From Thermohalobaculum sp039821125 (GTDB lineage: Bacteria; Pseudomonadota; Alphaproteobacteria; Rhodobacterales; Rhodobacteraceae): a stretch of DNA of 64,000 nt. Made by a program: the position numbers and the translations under genes. The notes under the pieces were generated by a model that was given only the letters and a program-made list of their open reading frames with translations, had not been told where the DNA came from and made no database searches. Location: NCBI GenBank assembly GCA_039821125.1, contig JBCBOR010000010.1, forward strand, positions 1 to 64,000, in the 5' to 3' direction. Shown here piece by piece: positions 26,779 through 37,340 of this stretch (within the stretch, counting starts at the first letter, position 1; every line of letters starts with the position of its first letter).

Positions 26779-27210
26779 TCAGAGAGCCCGATCGAGACGT
26801 TCCGCTGCCAGCCGTGCAAACCGCAAGGTGATGGCTTTGCGCCGGGCAGATCCAAGCTTGGCATCGGGGGCCGTGCGTACGACCTCGGCTGCGTAGGCAT
26901 CGGTGCGGATCAATCCGTGCTCTGCCGGCAAGATCTCCTCTGGAAAGCCATCGGGCACCGCGAAATAGAGGCGGTCGCACCAATCGAGATATTCGTGCCA
27001 CTTGCTGTCCGCCATAAAGTCGGCGCGCGAGGACTTGACCTCGATACACCAGATCTCTCCGGCTGGGCCGAGTGCGCAGATGTCCATCCGCCGCCGCGTT
27101 TTGGTCGGAAACTCGGTCAGCGGGGCGAAGCCCTCGTCCAGCAACATCCGGCATACCCCGCGTGCGAGGCGTTCTCCGGGGCGGTCGGTCATTTTTGCTG
27201 CAACGTCCAT
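26779..27210 (-). CDS. mmcB: MmcB family DNA repair protein
   Basis: A 143-aa protein of the alphaproteobacterial MmcB family, LexA-regulated and mitomycin-C-induced in Caulobacter. The sequence RRMDICALGPAGEIWCIEVKSSRADF (read in parts: MDICAL, then EIWCIEVKSS) carries a PD-(D/E)xK-like nuclease core with Asp, Glu and Lys in place. It is followed by DSKWHEYLDWCDRLYFAVPDG. I do not see a clear LexA box in the 126-bp upstream gap, but I could not scan it quantitatively. It is divergent from the M48 protease gene. Confidence 0.85.
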   Translation of the reverse strand: MDVAAKMTDRPGERLARGVCRMLLDEGFAPLTEFPTKTRRRMDICALGPAGEIWCIEVKSSRADFMADSKWHEYLDWCDRLYFAVPDGFPEEILPAEHGLIRTDAYAAEVVRTAPDAKLGSARRKAITLRFARLAAERLDRAL

Positions 27211-27336
27211 CCCGCGAGACTAGAACAAAACAGGAAAATTTACCAGAAACAGAAGCCCAAAAAATCGTCAACTTCTGGATGTACCCCGCCAGTCGGAGGA
27301 GTAATGTAGCGCAACGGGTCGGCTGGCGAGTGGTGC

Positions 27337-29175
27337 ATGGCGTTATTCGGAAATCTGCTGCGCATTGTTGTGGTGCTCGCGCTGCCAGTTGGCTGCTTGT
27401 TCTGGATTGGATATCTCAGCCGCGACGGTGCCTATCTGCTCGAGGGCAAGGAGTTCGGAGCGCTCTGCGCCTTGCAGCTTCTGACGCGCGGGGCCGAGCG
27501 CGGGACAGAGTGCGATGCGCCCGGGCTGCTCTGGTATTTCGACAGTCTCTCGTGGATTGCGCTCATCACGGCGGCCGCGCCGATCGTGCTGTTCCTTGGC
27601 TCGGCGATGATCTGCGGGACGAACCGATGGTTGAATGTCGCCGTCTTTCGCAGGCTTGTGCCGGTGGCGACGATCCTCGTGGTCGTCAATCTGTTGGTTC
27701 AGGGTGCTCTTTTGCTGGCTGCGCTGATCACGCTCTATCTCGCCCATATCGGCAACCCGCCGCTGGCGATCGTGGGCTTCACGGTCGTTGGCATCACCGG
27801 GGCGGCGGCTGCGGTTGTTGCGGGTGCGGCGGCGATCAATGTCGATCCGTTCCAGCAGGTGCGCGCCGCCGAGGTCACCCGTGACCAGGCGCCGGCGCTA
27901 TGGGAACTGGTCGATGAGATCGCCGAGGTGCTCGGAGCCGAGACGCCCGACTCGATCGTGGTGGGCCTCGAGCCGACATTCTGGGTGATCTCGGGACGGG
28001 TGATCCTGACAGGCGAGGGGCTGCACGGGCGATGTCAGGGCCGGACGCTGTTTCTGTCGATGACGCTGATGCGGGTGCTGGCGATGGAGGAGTTCATCGC
28101 CATCGTCGGGCATGAGCTGGGGCATTTCCGGGGCCGTGACACTGACTACTCCATGCGGTTCATGCCGATCTATGTGGCGCTCGACGGGGCCCGGTATCAG
28201 TTGGATCAGGAAAAGGGGCCAGCTGATTCCGGTCCTGCTCTGGCCGTGATCCTGACGGCGATCGCGCGCTACCCTGCCAAGGCGCTTCTGGGCATGCTGT
28301 CGAGTGCCTTTCACCGCAATGTCCGGCGAATCAGCCGGATCCGCGAGTTCGAGGCCGATGATGCCGCGACAGAGGTGGCCGAGCCCCGGGCCGTCGCGAG
28401 TGCGCTTTTCAAGATCCCGCTCTATGCCAAGCTTTGGGATGATCTGGTTGCCGATCACATCGCCCGGATCCGGCTGGGCCTGCTGACACCGCAGCGCCTG
28501 AGCCGCAGCTTCGATGATCTCTCCCGTCTCCTTGTCACGCCGGAGATTGCCGAGGCGCTCAGAAAGTACGCGCTGAAATCGCGGACCGAGCACCCCTATG
28601 ACAGCCACCCCAGCAGCCTCAACCGTGCCAAGTCGCTAGGCGTCAAGCCGGCCTCGATCACGGCGGAGGAGCTGCGCGCGCGCGACACGGACGGCGTTGC
28701 GGAGGAACTGATCCCGCCCGACGTGCTCGAAGACGTGGAATTCGTCCTGACGGCCGCCGAGAACCATGCCTTCTTCTTGCACGGGCATATCCCGCAGTTG
28801 CCTGCGCATATGGGCAATGATGCGCCGGAGGTGCTCTACCACGCCGTCTATTCGATCATGGCGGCGGCGGTGCGGCTGGCCGATGATCCTCCGGTTCGGT
28901 TCCAGAAGGCGGTGAAGGTCTGTACCGAGGAGATGACGGATTTCGACCGGCTCATCTTTGCCGCTTATTGCCGGGGGCGGCGCAAGGCGCTCAGCTTTGA
29001 CGAGACGGTCGTTCGGGTCCATCGCTCTGCGGGCCCGGAGGGCGTTGCGCTGCTGCGCGAGATGCTGGCAGAGCTTCTGGGCGAAGACGATGAGGCGCCG
29101 GAGCCGGATGCGGGCGAGATCCTCGCGGCGTTTGACGAGGTTGTGGGCGCGGTCCTGCAGGGGGCAACGCCTTAA
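27337..29175 (+). CDS. M48 family metalloprotease, membrane-bound
   Basis: A 612-aa zinc protease. Four hydrophobic helices lie in the first 170 residues, then the M48 peptidase domain with the HELGH motif at 259-263 and the third zinc ligand Glu in REFEADDAAT near 337-341. DSHPSS near residue 422 is the usual downstream His-containing block. The C-terminal 180 residues are a family-specific extension of unknown role. The protease active site should face the cytosol or the membrane surface, as in HtpX relatives. The ATG at 27337 lacks a strong Shine-Dalgarno. Substrates unknown. Confidence 0.85.
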   Translation: MALFGNLLRIVVVLALPVGCLFWIGYLSRDGAYLLEGKEFGALCALQLLTRGAERGTECDAPGLLWYFDSLSWIALITAAAPIVLFLGSAMICGTNRWLNVAVFRRLVPVATILVVVNLLVQGALLLAALITLYLAHIGNPPLAIVGFTVVGITGAAAAVVAGAAAINVDPFQQVRAAEVTRDQAPALWELVDEIAEVLGAETPDSIVVGLEPTFWVISGRVILTGEGLHGRCQGRTLFLSMTLMRVLAMEEFIAIVGHELGHFRGRDTDYSMRFMPIYVALDGARYQLDQEKGPADSGPALAVILTAIARYPAKALLGMLSSAFHRNVRRISRIREFEADDAATEVAEPRAVASALFKIPLYAKLWDDLVADHIARIRLGLLTPQRLSRSFDDLSRLLVTPEIAEALRKYALKSRTEHPYDSHPSSLNRAKSLGVKPASITAEELRARDTDGVAEELIPPDVLEDVEFVLTAAENHAFFLHGHIPQLPAHMGNDAPEVLYHAVYSIMAAAVRLADDPPVRFQKAVKVCTEEMTDFDRLIFAAYCRGRRKALSFDETVVRVHRSAGPEGVALLREMLAELLGEDDEAPEPDAGEILAAFDEVVGAVLQGATP

Positions 29176-29202
29176 GTCCGGGATGCCGGGCGTCCTGAGG
29201 CG

Positions 29203-30816
<1,614 letters not shown>

Positions 30817-30829
30817 GTCGCGGGCCCGC

Positions 30830-32026
30830 TCACCGGAAGGTCTTGCGCGGGTCGAACGCATCGCGCACGCCTTCGAACACGAAGACCAGCAGCGACAGCA
30901 TGATCGCGAAGGTGAAGAAGGCCGAGATCGCCAGCCAGGTGTCCTGAAGGTACTTCTTGCCCTGGTTGGCCAGTTCTCCCAGCGAGGGATAGTCGGACCC
31001 GAGACCCAGATCGAGAAAGTCGAGCCCCGCCAGCAGACTGATCGAGCCGGTCAACATGAAGGGCAGGAATGTGATCGTTGCGACCATCGCGTTGGGCAGC
31101 AGGTGGCGGAACATGATGGTCCAGTCACCAACCCCCAACGCCCGCGCCGCGCGAACATATTCGAAGTTGCGCGCGCGCAGGAACTCGGCCCGGACCACGC
31201 CAATCAGGCTGACCCAGCTGAAGGCGACGAATATCCCGAACATGACCCATAAGGTCGGTTTGAGCACCGAGACCACGATCAGCAGCACATAAAGCAGATT
31301 CATCGAGGACCACACCTCCTCGAGCCGCTGGAAGAAGAGGTCGACCCATCCGCCGAAGAACCCTTGCGCCGCGCCTGCGATGATGCCGATCACAGCCGAG
31401 ATGATGGTGACGGCAAACCCGAACAGCACCGACAGGCGGAAGCCATAGATGATCCGCGCGACCACGTCGCGGCCCTGACCATCCGTGCCCAGCCAGTGGC
31501 GGCTGTCGGGCGGCGAGGGCAGAAACTCGACCGTCTTGTCGATCGTGTCATAGCTGAACGGCACCAACGGGTTGAGGATCCAGCCCTCTTCCTGTCCCTC
31601 CAGGATCGGCGCCTCACCCAGCCCGTCGGCCTCATCGAGGCATGGCTCGAAATTGCCGCCCGTACGGATCAGGCAGGTCTGTACAGGGTCGGTGTAGTCG
31701 GCCTCGGTCTCGAACTCACCACCGAAATCCGTCTCGGCATAGGCGGTCGTGATGGGCGTATAGAACTCACCACGATAGCTGATCAGAAGCGGCTTGTCGT
31801 TNNNNNNNNNNNNNNNNNNNNNNNNNNNNNNNNNNNNNNNNNNNNNNNNNNNNNNNNNNNNNNNNNNNNNNNNNNNNNNNNNNNNNNNNNNNNNNNNNNN
31901 NGCCACCAGCTCTGCACAGAGGCAGAAAAGGAAGATCCCGAGGAAGATCCAGAGTGACCAGTAAGCCCTTCGATTGGCGCAGAAATTGCGCAAACGGCGG
32001 CGGTCGAGATCGGACAGGCGGAACAT
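30830..32026 (-). CDS. yejE: Oligopeptide ABC transporter permease YejE, interrupted by assembly gap
   Basis: An inner-membrane permease of the YejE type. The N terminus (RRAYWSLWIFLGIFLFCLCAEL) and the whole part after NDKPLLISYRGE match the family, including the EAA loop RAARALGVGDWTIMFRHLLPNAMVA. The 100-N gap (31802-31901) falls inside the AEL-x-A-NDKP motif. With the gap read as one missing base, GTG-GCx-AAC gives Val-Ala-Asn, exactly the family sequence, and a protein of about 365 aa. So the gene is almost certainly intact. It is 3 bp after yejB and overlaps nothing. Confidence 0.9.
   Translation of the reverse strand: MFRLSDLDRRRLRNFCANRRAYWSLWIFLGIFLFCLCAELVXXXXXXXXXXXXXXXXXXXXXXXXXXXXXXXXXXNDKPLLISYRGEFYTPITTAYAETDFGGEFETEADYTDPVQTCLIRTGGNFEPCLDEADGLGEAPILEGQEEGWILNPLVPFSYDTIDKTVEFLPSPPDSRHWLGTDGQGRDVVARIIYGFRLSVLFGFAVTIISAVIGIIAGAAQGFFGGWVDLFFQRLEEVWSSMNLLYVLLIVVSVLKPTLWVMFGIFVAFSWVSLIGVVRAEFLRARNFEYVRAARALGVGDWTIMFRHLLPNAMVATITFLPFMLTGSISLLAGLDFLDLGLGSDYPSLGELANQGKKYLQDTWLAISAFFTFAIMLSLLVFVFEGVRDAFDPRKTFR
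31802..31901. other. Assembly gap (100 N)
   Basis: Exactly 100 N, the standard placeholder for a gap of unknown length. Flanking yejE sequence suggests that the true missing length is about one base. Confidence 0.97.
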
Positions 32027-32029
32027 CCC

Positions 32030-33190
32030 TCAGCCCTCGCGCCGTTCGAAGTCGATCCGGGGGTCGATCCAGACATAGACCAGATCGGAGACCAATTTGA
32101 TCACCAGCCCCATCAGCCCGAAGATGTAGAGCGAACCCAGCACCACGGGATAGTCGCGCGTCAACACGGACTCGTAGGCCAGCAACCCGAGGCCATCGAG
32201 ATTGAAGACGCTCTCCACAAAGATCGACCCTGCGAAAAACGCGTTCACAAAGGCGCCGGGAAAACCTGCGATCACGATCAGCATGGCGTTGCGGAAGACA
32301 TGGCCGTAGAGAACGCGCCCCTCGGTCAGGCCCTTTGCCTTTGCGGTCAGCACATACTGCTTCTTGATCTCGTCCAGGAACGAGTTCTTGGTCAGCAGCG
32401 TCAGTGTGGCAAAGCTGGCGATGGTCATGGCCAGAACGGGCAGGGCGATGTGGTGGAAGTAGTCAAAGATCTTGCCGGCGAGGCTGAGATCCTCCCACCC
32501 TTCGGATTGGAGCCCGCGCAAGGGGAACCAGTCGAAATATGACCCCCCGGCGAACAACACGAGCAACACGACAGGCACCAGGAAGCCGGGCAGGGCGAAG
32601 GCAGCAATGATGATCCCGGAGGTCGTCGTATCGAAGGTCGTGCCATCCTTCACCGCTTTGCGGATACCCAGCGGGATCGACACGGCATATGCGATGAGCA
32701 TGGTCCAGAGGCCAAGCGAGATCGACACCGGCATCTTCTCGAGGATCACATTGATCACGGTCTCAGACCGGCGAAAACTCTCGCCGAAATCGAACCGGAC
32801 ATAGTTCCACAGCATGATGCCGAAGCGTTCGTAGATCGGGATCGCCTGCTTCTCGCATGCCTCGGCCGAAGCGGTGCGCGGGCCTTCATACCCCTCGGTA
32901 CAGACGATCCGGGCAAAGCCGTACTGTGCCTCGAGATCCGCGATGAGATCCGGATCAATCCCCTGGCGACCACGGTAAGATCCATCCGAGCCGACCTGAA
33001 TCTGCTGCGCCCCGCCGTCTCCGCCGCCGGCGAAGTTCTCTGTCGCCGTGCCGTGGCCTTCTTCAAGTTCCAGCAGAAGCTGCTCCACCGGCCCACCGGG
33101 TGCAAACTGAATGATGATGAAGTTCAGCAACATGATCCCGAACAGTGTCGGGATGATCAGCAGCAGGCGACGGAGAATATAGGCGGCCAT
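32030..33190 (-). CDS. yejB: Oligopeptide ABC transporter permease YejB
   Basis: A 386-aa inner-membrane permease of the DppB/YejB type. The first helix is YILRRLLLIIPTLFGIMLLNFIIIQFAPGGP. A long periplasmic insert follows (residues 40-130, Gly-rich). The EAA-loop region is YVLTAKAKGLTEGRVLYGHVFRNAML and the C terminus is the usual DLVYVWIDPRIDF. It pairs with YejE to form the pore. It lies 85 bp after yejA and 3 bp before yejE in the operon. Confidence 0.93.
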   Translation of the reverse strand: MAAYILRRLLLIIPTLFGIMLLNFIIIQFAPGGPVEQLLLELEEGHGTATENFAGGGDGGAQQIQVGSDGSYRGRQGIDPDLIADLEAQYGFARIVCTEGYEGPRTASAEACEKQAIPIYERFGIMLWNYVRFDFGESFRRSETVINVILEKMPVSISLGLWTMLIAYAVSIPLGIRKAVKDGTTFDTTTSGIIIAAFALPGFLVPVVLLVLFAGGSYFDWFPLRGLQSEGWEDLSLAGKIFDYFHHIALPVLAMTIASFATLTLLTKNSFLDEIKKQYVLTAKAKGLTEGRVLYGHVFRNAMLIVIAGFPGAFVNAFFAGSIFVESVFNLDGLGLLAYESVLTRDYPVVLGSLYIFGLMGLVIKLVSDLVYVWIDPRIDFERREG

Positions 33191-33275
33191 GGCTCAGCTG
33201 TCCCTCGCCACCGGGTCCGGCGTGCGCAGAGTGCATGATCCACGCACCCTTCTGGAAGGCTGTCGTCCGGTCATT

Positions 33276-35132
33276 CTAGATGCGGCCTGCCGCTTTCAGC
33301 TTGGCTTCTTTTTCGGCATCGACCCACCAGGTGTCGATCACGCCGCGCTGGTATTTCGGCTTGGTCTCGGGCCGGTCATAGAGATCCCAATAGGCAATCG
33401 TGTGGCTGCCCTTGCTCCACTGCGGGATCCAGTAATGCTGCGCCCGCAGCACCCGATCCAGTGCCTTGACCGCCGAGGTCAGCGCCTCGCGGTTCTCGGC
33501 CCGTTCGATCAGGTCGAGCAACTCATCGACCACTGGGTCCTCGATCCCGGCTGTGTTCTGGGAGCCCTGCGAGTTCGCACTCGAGGAATGGAAGTAGTTG
33601 CGCAACTCGACCCCCGGGGTCAGTGACATCGACTTGCGATCGACCACGATGTCATAGTCGAAATCGTCCGTGCGCTTCTTGTATTGCGCCGGGTCGACCT
33701 CGCGCAGAGAGGCGTTTATGCCGATCTTCTCGAGGCTCTGCACCATTGGTTGCGCGATCCGGGCAAAGCCCTGGCTGCCGATGAGGAACTCGAACTCCAG
33801 CGGCACGCCATCCTTCTGACGGACCTTGTCCACAACGGTGTAGCCCGCCTCGTCCAGAAGTTTCGCGGCCTTGCGCAGGTTGCGCCGGTTGCGTCCGGAG
33901 CCATCGGTGACAGGCGGCACGAAGGCCGGGCCGCTCAGGACCTCAGGGGGCAATTTGTCGGCGAACTTTTCCAGAATTGCGAGTTCGCCAGGGCTTGGCG
34001 GTCCTTCTGCCTGCATCGGACCACCTTCGAAGAAACTGTCCGTGCGGGTGTAGAGGTTGTAGAAAAGACGCTGGTTCGACCATTCGAAATCGAAGGCGAG
34101 CCCGATCGCTTCGCGCACGCGAATGTCCTCGAACTTCTTGCGCCGCATGTTGAACCAGAACCCCTGGCTGCCCGCCGGCCGTTCGTCCGGGATGGTGTCT
34201 GTGACAACGTCGCCGCGGGCGATGGCCGGGAAGTTCTCCGGCGTGTACGCCGTTGCCCAGAACTTGGACCAGAATTCCTCGTTGAAGAGAAACGTCCCGC
34301 CCTTCAGGCCTTCGAACGCCGCGGAGCGATCGCGGAAATACTCGAACCGGACCTGATCGAAGTTGTGCCGCCCGACATTCACCGGCAAGTCGGCAGCCCA
34401 ATAGTCCTCGACCCGGTCGAAGACGACGCGGGCCCCCTGTTCGAACTTGCCGATCTTGTAAGGCCCGTTTCCAAGCGGTGGTGTCAGCGAGGACTCGGCG
34501 AAGTCGACCGTATCGTAATAGGCTTTCGAAAGGATCGAGAGCCCTGCAACCAGCATTGGCAGATCGCGTTTCGCGGCGTCCGGGTCGAAGGTGAACACCA
34601 CGCGGCCCGGTCCTTCGGCCTTGACGGACTGCACCGGGCTTAGGAGCACACGATACGACGGGTGGCCCTTTTCAATGAGGATGTTGTAGGTGAACACGAC
34701 GTCTTCCGAGGTGATCGGCGAGCCGTCATGGAACCGCGCCTCCGGTCGGAGGTTGAACGCGACCCAGGCACGATCCTCGGGCAGTTCCGCGCTCTCGGCG
34801 ATCAGGCCGTACATCGCATCGGCCTCATCGCCTGACCCGGTCATCAGCGAGTCAAAGATTAGTCCATTCACGCCAATGGCCGAATTGCCCTTCAGAATGA
34901 ACGGGTTGAAGCTGTCGAATGTGACGTTGCCATAGCCTGTCGACCACGTGCCGCCCTTGGGCGCGCTTGGGTTCACATAGTCGAAATGCGGAAAATCCGC
35001 CGGGTACTTGAGATCGCCGAATGCCGACAGTCCGTGTGAAGTTGCGGTCGCTGCCCATCCCGAGCCTGGCATCAGCGCCATCGCTGCGCCTGCGCCGGAG
35101 GCTATTCCGAAATCCCGCCGTGTCAGCTTCAT
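33276..35132 (-). CDS. yejA: Oligopeptide ABC transporter substrate-binding protein YejA, Tat-exported
   Basis: A 618-aa family-5 solute-binding protein. The first residues, MKLTRRDFGIASGAGAAMAL, are a twin-arginine signal. The mature part starts near SHGLSAFGDLKYPADFPHFDYVNP, the usual YejA opening, and includes NLRPEARFHDGSPITSEDV and GFWFNMRRKKFEDIRVREA. In enterobacteria YejABEF imports microcin C and other peptides. It is the first gene of yejABEF. Length and domain layout are normal. Confidence 0.93.
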   Translation of the reverse strand: MKLTRRDFGIASGAGAAMALMPGSGWAATATSHGLSAFGDLKYPADFPHFDYVNPSAPKGGTWSTGYGNVTFDSFNPFILKGNSAIGVNGLIFDSLMTGSGDEADAMYGLIAESAELPEDRAWVAFNLRPEARFHDGSPITSEDVVFTYNILIEKGHPSYRVLLSPVQSVKAEGPGRVVFTFDPDAAKRDLPMLVAGLSILSKAYYDTVDFAESSLTPPLGNGPYKIGKFEQGARVVFDRVEDYWAADLPVNVGRHNFDQVRFEYFRDRSAAFEGLKGGTFLFNEEFWSKFWATAYTPENFPAIARGDVVTDTIPDERPAGSQGFWFNMRRKKFEDIRVREAIGLAFDFEWSNQRLFYNLYTRTDSFFEGGPMQAEGPPSPGELAILEKFADKLPPEVLSGPAFVPPVTDGSGRNRRNLRKAAKLLDEAGYTVVDKVRQKDGVPLEFEFLIGSQGFARIAQPMVQSLEKIGINASLREVDPAQYKKRTDDFDYDIVVDRKSMSLTPGVELRNYFHSSSANSQGSQNTAGIEDPVVDELLDLIERAENREALTSAVKALDRVLRAQHYWIPQWSKGSHTIAYWDLYDRPETKPKYQRGVIDTWWVDAEKEAKLKAAGRI

Positions 35133-35255
35133 TTCACTCTCCCTGCCGTGCTCTCTTATGGGTTAGGGCGACGCCCGGTGTGTTTCAAGCGGCTCGCACG
35201 GATGGGTGAGGATTTTCAGACTTTAAGCCTGTATTTTCACGCGGCTTGAAACAAA

Positions 35256-35280
35256 AAAGGCCGCCTGTGCGGCGGCCTTT
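35256..35280 (-). terminator. Intrinsic terminator of cycM
   Basis: AAAGGCCGCC pairs with GGCGGCCTTT around TGTGC. On the minus strand it is followed by further T residues (35253-35255), and it lies 21 bp after the cycM stop. The opposite side also carries T residues, so it could work weakly in both directions. Confidence 0.88.
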
Positions 35281-35300
35281 CCAACTTTCTTGCGTCCGGA

Positions 35301-35858
35301 TCATTCCAGCGGTTCTGGTGAGCCGTCTGCGTCGTTGAGGTAGATGATCAGGTTGATCCGGTCTTCAGCGCTGCTGAGGCCGGCAAACGCCATCTTGGTG
35401 CCAGCGGCGTAACCCTTGGGCGACTCGAGGAATGCGTCCATCGCCGCGAGGTCCCAAGTGCCACCCAGATCGGCCAACGCGCCGGAATAGGCATAGCCAT
35501 CGACCGAACCGATGTCCCGGCCAATCACGCCCCAGAGGTGCGGACCAACCCCGTTCGCACCATCTTCGATCTTGTGGCAGGCCTTGCACTTGTTGAAGAC
35601 CTTCTCTCCCTTGCCCGCATCGCCGGATGCGATGAGCGAGGCGAGATCAACTTCCTCGGGCTCACTTGCGGCCTCGTCGCCGGACTCGATCTCGATCGCG
35701 AACGCCAGCACCTCGTCGCCGTGGTGGCCGCCTTCCCCTGTGCCGTAGATCTGGCCCGAAAAGAAGTTGAGAAGCAGAAACACCAATCCGGCGCCGAAAA
35801 CCGCCATCATGATCTTTCCGAAAACTGCATTCATGATTTTGTCGAACGTCGAGTTCAT
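35301..35858 (-). CDS. cycM: Membrane-anchored c-type cytochrome (CycM / c552-like)
   Basis: A 185-aa cytochrome c. An N-terminal anchor (about residues 14-36, IMMAVFGAGLVFLLLNFFSG) is followed by an acidic linker and a class I cytochrome domain. The heme motif is CKACH (near residue 92), and the distal Met ligand is in GTKMAFAG near residue 155. This is the layout of CycM of Paracoccus, which carries electrons between the bc1 complex and the aa3 oxidase. The ATG at 35858 has AAGGTGGG upstream; a GTG three codons earlier is not preferred. It is divergent from pheA. Confidence 0.92.
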   Translation of the reverse strand: MNSTFDKIMNAVFGKIMMAVFGAGLVFLLLNFFSGQIYGTGEGGHHGDEVLAFAIEIESGDEAASEPEEVDLASLIASGDAGKGEKVFNKCKACHKIEDGANGVGPHLWGVIGRDIGSVDGYAYSGALADLGGTWDLAAMDAFLESPKGYAAGTKMAFAGLSSAEDRINLIIYLNDADGSPEPLE

Positions 35859-36002
35859 CCGGCCCACCTTACATACCTGCGCCGATCCCCAGCGCTTTTG
35901 CTGACGGAGGACTTAGCGCCTTCCCCCCTGCGCTATCAAGATGTAGAAGGCGCGACCAATCGCCGTCACCGGCCAGAAGGAGGGGCCTGCCATGAGGTTC
36001 TT

Positions 36003-36851
36003 GTGTTGACGACAAACTCTGGAAAAATCGCGTTCCAGGGGGAGTTGGGGGCCTACTCGCACATGGCCTGCCGCGAAGTTTATCCCGATCTGGAACCGCT
36101 GCCCTGCATGAGTTTCGAGGCCGCACTGGACGCGGTGCGAACGCGCGAGGCGGATCTGGCGATGATGCCGATCGAAAACTCGACCTATGGCCGGGTTGCC
36201 GATCTGCACCACCTGCTGCCGACATCGGGCCTCTATATCATTGGCGAGCATTTCGTGCCCGTGCGCATCAACCTGCTGGGTCCCAAGGGGGCGGCGCTGG
36301 CGGATGTGAAAACGGCGCAGAGCCACACGGTGCTGTTGGGGCAGGTGCGCCGCTTCTTGTCGCAACACGGGATCAATCCGGTTATCGGCGCTGATACGGC
36401 GGGCTCTGCGGCGCAGATCGCCGAGGCAGGGGATGCGTCCCGCGCGGCGCTGGCCTCTCCTTTGGCGGGCGAGTTGAACGATCTCGAAATCCTCGCCGAG
36501 GATATTCAGGACAATCCGGACAACACCACGCGGTTCCTTGTGATGTCGCGCCAGCGGATCGAGGAAGAGCCCGGCACCGGCAACGCCATGACGAGTTTCT
36601 TCTTCGAGGTGCGCAACGTGCCTGCCGCGCTCTACAAGGCGATGGGCGGCTTTGCGACCAACAGCATCAACATGGTCAAGCTGGAAAGCTATATGGGCGG
36701 CATGTTCAGCGCGACCCAGTTCTATGCCGAGATCGAGGGGCATCCCGAGGACAACGCGGTGCAGAACGCGTTTGAAGAGCTGAAGTTTTTCACCAAGCAC
36801 TTCAAGGTGTTGGGGGTGTTTCCGAAAGCGGATTTTCGCGGGCGGTCTTGA
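36003..36851 (+). CDS. pheA: Prephenate dehydratase (monofunctional PheA)
   Basis: A 282-aa enzyme converting prephenate to phenylpyruvate for phenylalanine synthesis. The catalytic domain starts at KIAFQGELGAYSH; the catalytic Thr lies in DNPDNTTRFLVM near residue 176. A C-terminal ACT domain (about 198-275) has FEVRNVPAALYKAMGGFATNSINMVKLES, read as two halves, for Phe feedback inhibition. There is no ATG: the start is GTG at 36003 or TTG at 36006, with GAGG at 35994. A 5-codon frame with a good Shine-Dalgarno (ATG at 35992) ends across this start and may couple translation. Confidence 0.9.
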   Translation: MLTTNSGKIAFQGELGAYSHMACREVYPDLEPLPCMSFEAALDAVRTREADLAMMPIENSTYGRVADLHHLLPTSGLYIIGEHFVPVRINLLGPKGAALADVKTAQSHTVLLGQVRRFLSQHGINPVIGADTAGSAAQIAEAGDASRAALASPLAGELNDLEILAEDIQDNPDNTTRFLVMSRQRIEEEPGTGNAMTSFFFEVRNVPAALYKAMGGFATNSINMVKLESYMGGMFSATQFYAEIEGHPEDNAVQNAFEELKFFTKHFKVLGVFPKADFRGRS

Positions 36852-37340
36852 TCACCCGCGATTTCCAAAAGCCCGGAGACGCACGCGCCGGTCCGTCTCC
36901 GCCGGATCTCAGTGCGCGCGAAGCAACTTACGGAACTGGGACAGGGTGGCGCGACGAAAGATACGCAGATTGGCACTGTGACGATCGCTGTCGGGCACTG
37001 GGACGAAAATTCCGGATGGCATTAGTATGATCCTTCGATGGTATCGCTCGGTTAAAAAATTCACTGTCTTTTACGCTTTTGGTCAGGGCGCCTAACAATT
37101 GCGCCTGTGGGATCATGTATGCCGATATCCAAATTAACTGTCAATGTGAAATTTAAAAAAGATGCATAAAATTTGTTTACGGGACTGATGTGGCGGTCAG
37201 CGGGTGCCAGCGGGCTACACCGGATCGCACGTACTGAATATTCTTGCATTTGACCCTGATCTGCGTCAGAGAGCGCGCTTCGCGGAGCTTACACCCCTGG
37301 AGGATCTCCGCGGTCTGAAAACTGACAATGGAGCGTTGCA
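36852..37340. other. Long leader/promoter region before rplY
   Basis: A 489-bp gap with a markedly AT-rich section (about 37020-37190: runs such as TTAAAAAATT and AATTTAAAAAAG) in an otherwise GC-rich sequence. A short dyad GGCGC...GCGCC lies near 37087, and an imperfect dyad GGAGACG...CGTCTCC at 36875-36900. The AT-rich part probably carries the rplY promoter. No gene is convincing here. Confidence 0.45.

Noticed and set aside
37061..37249. 62-codon minus-strand frame in the AT-rich gap before rplY
   Set aside because: No ribosome-binding site, no recognisable sequence, and the frame is explained by low GC content.
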